This document shows, in pieces, positions 1 through 5,154 of a stretch of 6,006 bases of DNA. Position numbers and translations under genes: made by a program. The notes beneath the pieces were generated by a model, which saw only the letters and a list, made by a program, of their open reading frames with translations, ran no database searches and had not been told where the DNA came from. Source of the DNA: Deltaproteobacteria bacterium RIFCSPLOWO2_02_FULL_57_26 (GTDB taxonomy: Bacteria; Desulfobacterota; Binatia; UBA9968); NCBI GenBank assembly GCA_001798455.1, contig MGSI01000148.1:1-6006 (forward strand), written 5' to 3'. Position 1 is the first letter of the stretch, and each line of letters begins with the position of its first letter.

Positions 1-621
1 CGCGATCTTGAACTTCCGACCAAAATCCTGCGTGTCAGGATGGCCCAGCAGAAACTTTGAGCACGCTTTGGCATAGGGGGTCACGTCGAACACTTCATCT
101 CTGCAAACCCCGGCGAGCGGGCACGCGGTGACGTTCCGCACCACGTTGCCGCACGCCTCCCTCGTCGTGATCCCGACTGCTGCAAGACGTCGCATCAACG
201 ACGGAGTGTCATCGATATGGACGAAGTGGTACTGGATGTCCTGACGCGTCGTGACGTGCGATATTCCATCGGCATATTCTTCCGACAGGTCGGCCAAAAC
301 CTCCATCTGCTCGGGGTTAAGACCGCCGAAAGGGATTTTGATCCGCGTCATGCCGGGAGCGTCCCACACAGTTTCCGGTCCTTTGGTCAAACCGTCCGAG
401 GGTAATTTAAGCTTCTGGACTCTTTTCCCGTCGTGCCTCTGCCCGTTATCGTAGCGCTGTCCATAAACCCCCCGGCGGAGTCGAGTCTCAGCGAAAACCT
501 TCTCGTCAATTTTACCTTGCTTGCGCAGCTCGATCTGGGTTTCAAAAATGTCGATTTCTCGCGCCAGGTCAGCCGGCATACGATCCTTGAGCTTTTCTTT
601 CCACGTAAGGGCTTTACTCAT
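1..621 (-). CDS. Ferredoxin-type nitrite/sulfite reductase (siroheme, 4Fe-4S), N-terminal part; 3' end outside window
   Basis: The first 207 codons are open on the minus strand from an ATG at 621-619 to the left edge, beginning MSKALTWKEKLKDRMPADLA. Family knowledge: these enzymes carry out six-electron reduction of nitrite to ammonia or sulfite to sulfide with siroheme coupled to a 4Fe-4S cluster, in the cytoplasm. Residues about 85-145 form the first ferredoxin-like half-domain, with TTRQDIQYHF at 124-133; R126 matches the anion-binding Arg of the TTRQ motif in CysI. The 4Fe-4S/siroheme domain begins with GNVVRNVTACPLAG (158-171); R162 lies where CysI has its second anion-binding Arg. The cluster-ligand cysteines normally lie further downstream and are not seen. 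AGAGGAG sits 8 nt before the ATG, which supports this start. The gene lies downstream of an Rrf2 regulator on the same strand. Family assignment is firm, but nitrite versus sulfite cannot be decided from this half. Confidence 0.93.
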   Translation of the reverse strand, partial: MSKALTWKEKLKDRMPADLAREIDIFETQIELRKQGKIDEKVFAETRLRRGVYGQRYDNGQRHDGKRVQKLKLPSDGLTKGPETVWDAPGMTRIKIPFGGLNPEQMEVLADLSEEYADGISHVTTRQDIQYHFVHIDDTPSLMRRLAAVGITTREACGNVVRNVTACPLAGVCRDEVFDVTPYAKACSKFLLGHPDTQDFGRKFKIA

Positions 622-629
622 GGAATTTT

Positions 630-636
630 CTCCTCT
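630..636 (-). promoter_or_regulatory. Shine-Dalgarno of the nitrite/sulfite reductase gene
   Basis: On the minus strand AGAGGAG precedes the ATG at 621 by 8 nt. It is the strongest ribosome binding site in the left half of the window and fixes the reductase start. It implies much better initiation than for the upstream regulator gene, whose leader has only a weak GTGAG. Confidence 0.8.
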
Positions 637-637
637 T

Positions 638-660
638 AATCTTTTATAACCTAGAAAAGT
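638..660 (-). promoter_or_regulatory. Degenerate third copy of the Rrf2-type box in the reductase promoter
   Basis: On the plus strand, AATCTTTTATAACC then TA then GAAAAGT aligns with 1238-1263 (AATCTTATATAACC, AATCA, GAAAAGT). The first block matches at 13 of 14 positions and the last at 7 of 7, with a 3-nt shorter centre. It abuts the better box at 665-689, so the reductase promoter has two tandem copies. The shortened centre would alter the spacing of half-sites. It may be a decayed site or simply part of a duplicated promoter; its minus-strand TATAAA could also serve as a -10. The similarity is seen directly; binding is inferred. Confidence 0.4.
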
Positions 661-689
661 TTATATAACCGATTAACTAAGTCAGTTTT
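661..689 (-). promoter_or_regulatory. Candidate Rrf2/IscR-type operator and promoter upstream of the reductase
   Basis: The 25-mer at 665-689 follows the layout of the IscR type-1 consensus ATA-S-YY-GACT-RWWWY-AGTC-RR-S-TAT. It reads ATAACC, GATT, AACTA, AGTC, AGTTTT on the plus strand, agreeing at about 19 of 25 positions by my count. The block TTATATAACC...AAGTCA recurs upstream of the Rrf2 gene at 1242-1265. On the minus strand CTGACT and TATAAA/TAAACT could be the -35 and -10, so a bound regulator would sit on the promoter. The assignment to the neighbouring Rrf2 protein is inference from proximity and repetition. Confidence 0.55.
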
Positions 690-702
690 AGTGTGAAAAA
701 AT

Positions 703-1137
703 TTAGATGTGGTACATGTACGCTTTCTCTTCGGGTCTACACAGATCGGCTAACGTAATCTCTTCCAGGACCTTTTCGAAAGCGTTAATTCCTCTCGCCC
801 ATGTTTCAATCAGCCTCTGAGTCATAAGCGAAACGGCGCTCGTCTTCCTATAGGCTTTAAGCTCCATGCCCATAAGAGGCCCTTCCAGGACGGTTAGCAC
901 CTCTCTCAACGTGATGCTCTCGGGGGCACGAGCCAGTGAATAACCACCTCCCGGCCCTCTCGCGCCGCGAACGAGATTGGCGCGCTTTAGCTGCACCATA
1001 ATCTGACTCAAGTACTCCTCGGGAATTTCCTGCCTTTTAGCAATTTCTTTAACCTGGACTGGGCCACCTGTCCGATAATACTGCAGGAGCTCGCTCAGAG
1101 CCAGGAGACCATAATAACCCTTCGAACCGATTCTCAT
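703..1137 (-). CDS. Rrf2-family winged-helix transcriptional regulator
   Basis: This 144-residue protein has the typical Rrf2 length and start (MRIGSKGYYGLLALSEL). The helix-turn-helix spans about 28-52, with recognition helix EYLSQIMVQLKR at 41-52. The wing RGARGPGGGY at 57-66 matches the IscR/CymR wing. A conserved VLEG follows at 83-86, and the C-terminus AYMYHI resembles the end of CymR-like proteins. IscR and NsrR bind an Fe-S cluster through three central cysteines; here the only cysteine is C133, so cluster binding of that type is unlikely without a partner. S44 occupies the position of IscR Glu43. It lies 81 bp upstream of the reductase on the same strand, and both promoters share a box, which suggests autoregulation and control of the reductase. 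The ATG at 1137 is the family-consistent start, although its ribosome site is weak (GTGAG, 6 nt spacing). A CymR-like role in sulfur metabolism is inference. Confidence 0.92.
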   Translation of the reverse strand: MRIGSKGYYGLLALSELLQYYRTGGPVQVKEIAKRQEIPEEYLSQIMVQLKRANLVRGARGPGGGYSLARAPESITLREVLTVLEGPLMGMELKAYRKTSAVSLMTQRLIETWARGINAFEKVLEEITLADLCRPEEKAYMYHI

Positions 1138-1148
1138 CTCGAACTCAC

Positions 1149-1188
1149 AAGGGGACAGTCCCCCTCCCGGAAAGGGGACTGTCCCCTT
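1149..1188. repeat. REP-like perfect inverted repeat (GGGGACAGTCCCC family)
   Basis: Left arm AAGGGGACAGTCCCC (1149-1163) and right arm GGGGACTGTCCCCTT (1174-1188) are exact reverse complements over 15 nt, with a 10-nt loop. Each arm is also a 13-nt odd palindrome around its central A or T, so the element can fold as one long hairpin or two small ones. From memory, this kind of palindrome is scattered in many copies through deltaproteobacterial and other genomes, often near REP-associated Y1 transposases; that cannot be checked here. It lies inside the presumed 5' leader of the Rrf2 gene, ending 11 nt before its ATG. No U-run follows on either strand, so it is not a standard intrinsic terminator. 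Confidence 0.8.
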
Positions 1189-1238
1189 CTCCGATCAAAA
1201 TCCCTTCCCTGATTTGGAACTCCCTTCCAAGAAGACAA

Positions 1239-1270
1239 ATCTTATATAACCAATCAGAAAAGTCAAGCAT
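1239..1270 (-). promoter_or_regulatory. Candidate promoter and Rrf2-type operator upstream of the Rrf2 gene
   Basis: On the minus strand TTGACT (1266-1261), a 16-nt spacer and TAAGAT (1244-1239) form a plausible sigma-70 promoter pointing at the Rrf2 gene. Superimposed is a second copy of the box: plus-strand ATAACC, AATC, AGAAA, AGTC, AAGCAT at 1246-1270, with the same spacing as the box at 665-689. Predicted transcription starts near 1232, leaving a leader of about 95 nt that includes the REP-like hairpin. The repeated box is seen; negative autoregulation is inferred. Confidence 0.55.
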
Positions 1271-1349
1271 TAAATTGAAGGGCGGAATTCCCCTCACAAT
1301 CTGGCACGATCCCGGGGCAAGGTCGTCAAAACTAACCTAGAGCAAGCAG

Positions 1350-2600
1350 TTAGTGCCGGGGGATAGTGAGGTACTCGCCGGCCGTAATGGAGTGAATATC
1401 GGGAAGCTTGTTCAGGCGTTGAAGCTCACCCACAGAAACCCTATAGATGCGGGCAATGTGGGACAGGGTCTGCCCGCGGGCGACGCGATGGCGGATCCAG
1501 GACATGGCGGTCTCGCCGAAAGAAGTAGGCTTAGGCTCAGGGCCCGGTTTTCCGATCGCTCTGAGGTAAGCAGCTTGTACTATTTCCAGTTTTTCCTCGG
1601 GGACCTTGATGCGGTAGCCCGCGGGAATACTACGGCTCTTCGAGTTCAAGCCGGGGTTCCACTCGAGGAATTCGTCGCGCAGAATATCCGCCCTCTTGAG
1701 CAGGTCAGTTACGGGGATGGTCCGCTCGACCTCCACCTCCCCCAACCGAACGGGTGCGTGGTACTCGAGAGCAGGGAAAAACTCCTCACTCCTTTTAGCT
1801 ACCTCCACAGCAGCCAAGAACTCCGCATAAAAGTTCTTCGAAGCAAACCCGAAGGCTCGCCCCTCGTAGCGTTGTATGATCTCCATCAGGTCTTTGGACC
1901 CTACCTGTGAAACTCCGCGCTGCAATCCCTCCCTGCCGTGATTGTAGGCGGTGATCGCCAAAGGCCAGTTGCCAAAGGCCCGGAAGTTCTCCTTGAGCAG
2001 CCGTGCTGCTGCCCGGGTAGAATCTAAGGGGTCTTTTCTCTCGTCCAGGCCAGGGCCGATACGAAGGAATCTTCTGCCAGTCGCCGGCATGAATTGCCAC
2101 ATCCCGAGCGCGCCGACCCGAGAACGGGCATGAACATTAAAGGCGGATTCCACTAGAGGCAAATAGGCCAGTTCAACCGGGAGTCCCTCCTCACGGAAGA
2201 TCTGCTGGATCTGGGATATATATTTGCGAGAGCGCTGCAGGCCCACGGCAAACCTTTCCTTGACCCCTCTTTGGGCTCTCACTCTCGTATCGTCCTGGTC
2301 CAATCCAAGCTCTGCGAGAACCTTTTTTCGCTGCTCATGAATCAACCGTCGGGGAGCATCCTCACGCATCTCCAAGATTTTATAAATTTTCAACGGGTCG
2401 AGAGGATCATGAAAGATTAATTCGGAGGTGCTGTAGCGGGTGAAGACGATCTTCCAAAACTCCACCGACGCTTCAAGGCCGGGTAGGAGAGGAAATGGAT
2501 TCTCTTGCGCGGAAGCTCCCTTCGCTCCCAGCAGATGGAAATGAAAAACGAGGATGACGAGGAAGAGAGAGCCAAAGAACCTTTTAAGGAAAATCACCAT
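1350..2600 (-). CDS. MltD-like membrane/periplasmic lytic transglycosylase with LysM domain
   Basis: The product has 416 residues. A basic N-terminus and hydrophobic segment (MVIFLKRFFGSLFLVILVF) followed by GASAQ indicate a Sec signal peptide cleaved near residue 31. The SLT catalytic domain (about 130-235) shows VESAFN with catalytic Glu151, GALGMWQFMPATG (163-175) and AYNHG (218-222), in the order and spacing of family 1 (MltD) enzymes. These cleave the MurNAc-GlcNAc bond of peptidoglycan to give 1,6-anhydromuropeptides. Residues 283-334 form the MltD-type middle region ending in NPGLNS and PAGYRIKVP. One LysM peptidoglycan-binding domain spans 371-414 (VARGQTLSHIAR ... GEYLTIP); E. coli MltD has more than one. 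No lipobox cysteine is present, unlike lipoprotein transglycosylases, so the product is probably periplasmic or held by its N-terminus. It is divergent from the ABC-transporter operon, 71 bp apart. There is no Shine-Dalgarno before the ATG, and a short hairpin overlaps it. Confidence 0.94.
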   Translation of the reverse strand: MVIFLKRFFGSLFLVILVFHFHLLGAKGASAQENPFPLLPGLEASVEFWKIVFTRYSTSELIFHDPLDPLKIYKILEMREDAPRRLIHEQRKKVLAELGLDQDDTRVRAQRGVKERFAVGLQRSRKYISQIQQIFREEGLPVELAYLPLVESAFNVHARSRVGALGMWQFMPATGRRFLRIGPGLDERKDPLDSTRAAARLLKENFRAFGNWPLAITAYNHGREGLQRGVSQVGSKDLMEIIQRYEGRAFGFASKNFYAEFLAAVEVAKRSEEFFPALEYHAPVRLGEVEVERTIPVTDLLKRADILRDEFLEWNPGLNSKSRSIPAGYRIKVPEEKLEIVQAAYLRAIGKPGPEPKPTSFGETAMSWIRHRVARGQTLSHIARIYRVSVGELQRLNKLPDIHSITAGEYLTIPRH

Positions 2601-2616
2601 TTTAGCGAGCTAAAAT
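2599..2616. repeat. Short inverted repeat overlapping the transglycosylase start codon
   Basis: ATTTTAG and CTAAAAT are exact 7-nt inverted arms around CGAG. On the minus strand the second arm contains the first bases of the transglycosylase ATG (2600-2598). In the transcript it would be a small AU-rich hairpin at or close to the 5' end, given the predicted promoter. It could affect initiation or be a regulator half-site pair; its stability as RNA is low. Confidence 0.5.
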
Positions 2617-2645
2617 TTGACCCAGGATACCAAAAGAGCTATCCT
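2617..2645 (+). promoter_or_regulatory. Predicted sigma-70 promoter of the ABC-transporter operon
   Basis: TTGACC (2617-2622), 17 nt, then TATCCT (2640-2645), matching the -35 at 5 of 6 and the -10 at 4 of 6 positions. Transcription would start near 2652, about 20 nt before the GTG start. It lies entirely over the opposing promoter, and its -10 is the mirror image of the other one. Confidence 0.5.
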
Positions 2646-2653
2646 CTTGTCAA
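2624..2653 (-). promoter_or_regulatory. Predicted sigma-70 promoter of the lytic transglycosylase gene
   Basis: On the minus strand, perfect TTGACA (2653-2648), 18 nt, then TATCCT (2629-2624). Transcription would start near 2617 and give a leader of only about 17 nt with no ribosome binding site. It overlaps the plus-strand promoter at 2617-2645, so polymerase could occupy only one orientation at a time. Confidence 0.5.
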
Positions 2654-2671
2654 AAACTTATTCGGGGAGAG

Positions 2672-4234
2672 GTGAGGGTAAATCTCCAATTTTGTATCTG
2701 GGGAAGTCTTGTCTGCTTTTGGACATATTTGGCAGGATGTCTTTCCCCGGCTCAACCGGAACACCCCTCTGGTTACCTGATCATTGGGCTGGAGAGCAAC
2801 CCGACACGACTCGATCCGCGCTACGCCACGGACGCCAATTCCGCCCGGATCAGCGCCTTGATCTTTGACTCGCTCGTGCGCGCGGATGAGAGTTCCCGCT
2901 ACCGGCCCGGCCTGGCCGAGAGCTGGGAGACCTTGGACGACCGAACCTATCTCTTTCACCTGCGCAGACACGTTACGTTTCAAAATGGCGAGCCTCTAAC
3001 CGCCGCCGACGTGAAGTTCACATACGAATCCGTGCTGGACCCCAATTACCGTTCGCCCAAGCGGGGCCCGCTGGGAGTCCTCAAAGGCGTTGACGCCCTT
3101 CGGCCTGACCTGGTTCGCTTCCGCCTCGCCGCTCCACACGCGCCGTTCCTAGAAACTACGACCCTGGGAGTCGTTCCGGCGGGCTCGCCTAATGACCCCG
3201 ATGGAGAGAAGAACCTTTTTGGCTCAGGGCCCTTCTCTCTCAAACAGTATCTGCCGGGAGATAAAATCGTCCTCAAAGCCAACAGGCTCTACTGGGAGGG
3301 GCCACCGTCGGTCTCTGGATTGGTCTTTCGGGTTATCCCTGACGCTATTGTGCGGGCTCTCGAGTTCAAAAAGGGGACCGTCGACTTCCTGCAAAACGAT
3401 ATCGAGCCCGACATGCTTCCGTGGTTAGAGAGAAATACCAAGGCCACGATCCAGGTCTTCCAGGGAACGATCTTCCAGTATATCGGTATGAACCTCGATC
3501 ATCCGATCCTCCGGGTTCCAGAAGTGCGCCAGGCGATAGCCCATGCCATAGACCGCAAGGCGATTATCCGCCATCTGTTGAAGGAACAGGCGGTAACGGC
3601 TACGGGATTGCTTTCACCCTCGCACTGGGCCTATGAGCCTCAAGTCTCGCATTTCCCCTATGATCCCGAAAAGGCCAAACGATTGCTCGACCAGGCCGGA
3701 TTTCCCGATCCCGATGGCGACGGCCCCTCGCCGCGTTTCAAGCTCTCCTACAAAACCACGACGCTGGACTTGCGTCGCAGAATCGCCGAGGCTTTTAAGG
3801 AGCACCTGAGCCGCGTTGGCATCGAGCTGGAGGTGCGTACCTATGAATGGGGGACGTTCTACGGGGACATCAAAAAAGGGAACTTCCATCTCTATTCGCT
3901 AGCCTGGGTGGGAGTTACGGATCCGGATATCTACTTCAATCTTTTTCACTCAAGCAGCATCCCTCCTCACGGGGACAACCGCGGGCGTTATCGGAATGCG
4001 GAAATTGACGCACTATTGGAGAGGGGCAGAAAAAGCTTGAACCCGAGGGAACGAAAACTGATCTACAGCAGGGTGCAGAAACTTCTGGCCCGGGATCTCC
4101 CTGCTATCCCGCTCTGGTGGGCCAAAAACGTCGTGGTGATGAACCCCGATCTCCGAGGCTTTGTCCCGTATCCCGATGGCGATCTGACATCCTTAAAAAG
4201 CGTCTTTTTCGCTTCTCCTCCACCGGCGCCATGA
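2672..4234 (+). CDS. Family-5 extracellular solute-binding lipoprotein (DppA/OppA type)
   Basis: The product has 520 residues. It starts with GTG and has a lipoprotein signal ending in lipobox LAGC (20-23), so mature protein would be lipidated at Cys23 and membrane-tethered on the periplasmic side. The SBP family-5 signature is clear: LAESWE at 81-86, TYLFHLRRHVTFQNGEPLTA at 92-111 and ADVKFTYE following. Later landmarks are GSGPF (184-188), VRQAIAHAIDR (285-295), a DPDGDG loop (346-351), and DPDIYFNLF (417-425), which lies in the region where DppA has the Asp that binds the peptide amino group. The family delivers di- or oligopeptides, and in some members nickel, glutathione or other ligands, to a DppBC-type permease. 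The ligand here is unknown. The stop overlaps the permease start as ATGA. Upstream the frame is open to 2621 with no ATG; the GTG is favoured because it yields the complete signal peptide, although its Shine-Dalgarno (GGGGAGAG) is unusually close. Confidence 0.93.
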   Translation: MRVNLQFCIWGSLVCFWTYLAGCLSPAQPEHPSGYLIIGLESNPTRLDPRYATDANSARISALIFDSLVRADESSRYRPGLAESWETLDDRTYLFHLRRHVTFQNGEPLTAADVKFTYESVLDPNYRSPKRGPLGVLKGVDALRPDLVRFRLAAPHAPFLETTTLGVVPAGSPNDPDGEKNLFGSGPFSLKQYLPGDKIVLKANRLYWEGPPSVSGLVFRVIPDAIVRALEFKKGTVDFLQNDIEPDMLPWLERNTKATIQVFQGTIFQYIGMNLDHPILRVPEVRQAIAHAIDRKAIIRHLLKEQAVTATGLLSPSHWAYEPQVSHFPYDPEKAKRLLDQAGFPDPDGDGPSPRFKLSYKTTTLDLRRRIAEAFKEHLSRVGIELEVRTYEWGTFYGDIKKGNFHLYSLAWVGVTDPDIYFNLFHSSSIPPHGDNRGRYRNAEIDALLERGRKSLNPRERKLIYSRVQKLLARDLPAIPLWWAKNVVVMNPDLRGFVPYPDGDLTSLKSVFFASPPPAP

Positions 4235-5154
4235 GGCGTTACCTCCTGAGCCGCTTCCTGTCATTTCTGCCCAGCCTTCTGGGAGCACTGACCCTTGTTT
4301 TTTTTCTCATCCACCTCGTTCCCGGCGACCCAGTGGAAGCGATGTTAGGGGAGACTGCAAGCGCGACCGACAAAGAGGCTCTACGGCGGGAGCTGGGCTT
4401 GGATGAGCCACTTTGGAAGCAATATATCAGCTATCTCCAGGGGCTTGCCGTCGGCGACCTCGGTCACTCTCTCTACTACCACGGGGAAGTTACGGATCTC
4501 ATCCTCCTGCGCTTTCCAGCAACGCTGGAGCTGACTCTTGCGGCTATGACCGCGGCCATTCTGTTGGCGTTTCCTCTGGGAATCCTCGCGGCCTGGAAAA
4601 GCCATACCTGGATGGACCGGCTGGCCCTTCTTTTTTCGCTATTCGGCCTGGCCATGCCGAACTTCTGGCTCGGACCGCTCTTGATCATTGTCTTCTCCAT
4701 CGATTTGGGCCTGCTGCCGGTCTCGGGTAGCGGCAGCTTGACCCACCTCGTTCTCCCCGCACTCACCCTGGGCACAGCCATGGCAGCGCTCCTGACTCGC
4801 ATGATCCGCTCTAGCCTTCTCGAAGTGATCCACGAGGACTACATCCAGGCCGCCCGGGCCAAGGGGTTAAGCGAGAGGAAGGTATGGCTCAAGCACGCGC
4901 TGCGTAATTCGCTTCTTCCCGTCATTACGATACTCGGGCTTCAATTTGGTGCCCTGCTCGCCGGTTCGGTCATCACCGAAACCATCTTTGCCTGGCCGGG
5001 AATCGGTCGCCTCACGATCGAGGCCATCCAAACCAGGGACTACCTGCTGGTGCAAGGATGCGTTTTAGCCATCGCCGTCTCTTATCTCGTGATCAATCTC
5101 TTCACCGATGTACTCTACCGCCTCATTGACCCGCGAATCAGCTATGGCAAATAG
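4231..5154 (+). CDS. ABC transporter permease, DppB/OppB type
   Basis: The product has 307 residues, the usual length for the family. Start MRRYLLSRFLSFLPSLLGAL at the ATG overlapping the binding-protein stop (ATGA). An in-frame ATG at 4117 would add 38 charged residues and overlap the preceding gene by 118 nt, so it is rejected. Membrane segments lie at about 9-29, 99-121, 135-158, 172-190, 229-250 and 273-295. HLVPGDPVEAMLG (28-40) is the conserved first periplasmic stretch. The EAA coupling loop DYIQAARAKGLSERKVWLKH (203-222), followed by ALRNSLLP, is where the ATPase subunit docks. ETIFAWPGIGRL (250-261) is also typical. It forms half of the inner-membrane pore with the next gene product. 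There is no Shine-Dalgarno, so translation probably depends on coupling to the upstream gene. Confidence 0.94.
   Translation: MRRYLLSRFLSFLPSLLGALTLVFFLIHLVPGDPVEAMLGETASATDKEALRRELGLDEPLWKQYISYLQGLAVGDLGHSLYYHGEVTDLILLRFPATLELTLAAMTAAILLAFPLGILAAWKSHTWMDRLALLFSLFGLAMPNFWLGPLLIIVFSIDLGLLPVSGSGSLTHLVLPALTLGTAMAALLTRMIRSSLLEVIHEDYIQAARAKGLSERKVWLKHALRNSLLPVITILGLQFGALLAGSVITETIFAWPGIGRLTIEAIQTRDYLLVQGCVLAIAVSYLVINLFTDVLYRLIDPRISYGK

Noticed and set aside
217..639. Three short plus-strand open frames
   Set aside because: They lie opposite the reductase gene, whose minus-strand translation carries conserved motifs throughout 1-621.
1149..1188. GC-rich inverted repeat as an intrinsic terminator or CRISPR repeat
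   Set aside because: No T-tract follows on either strand and there is only one unit without spacers; a REP-like element explains it better.
1271..1300. AGGG...CCCT symmetry around GGAATTCC-like sequence
   Set aside because: Only four solid base pairs with mismatches and wobbles inside; not distinguishable from chance.
1331..1354. ACTAAC/GTTAGT inverted repeat at the transglycosylase stop as a terminator
   Set aside because: Only six AT-rich pairs with a 12-nt loop, overlapping the stop codon and followed by three T residues on the minus strand; too weak to call. No convincing terminator is visible in 1189-1349.
1353..1910. 185-codon open frame on the plus strand
   Set aside because: It is antisense to the transglycosylase, whose SLT and LysM motifs are unmistakable; the translated product has no recognisable domain or low-complexity sense. 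The same applies to the smaller frames at 1795-2100 and 1951-2133.
2617..2983. Short frames on both strands over the intergenic region and the binding-protein N-terminus
   Set aside because: The binding-protein frame has a lipobox and family signature; the competing frames would disrupt it and have no features.
4195..4209. AAAAAG/CTTTTT hairpin near the end of the binding-protein gene as an attenuator
   Set aside because: The stem is nearly all A-T with a three-base loop and lies in coding sequence; likely a chance result of the Lys/Phe codons there.
4117..4230. 38-residue N-terminal extension of the DppB-type permease
   Set aside because: It is highly charged, unlike family N-termini, and overlaps the binding-protein gene; the ATG at 4231 with ATGA overlap is the natural start.
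3046..5055. Several 60-110 codon frames on the minus strand and in other plus frames
   Set aside because: All are nested in the transporter genes and are compositional shadows of GC-biased codons; none shows a motif or ribosome site.
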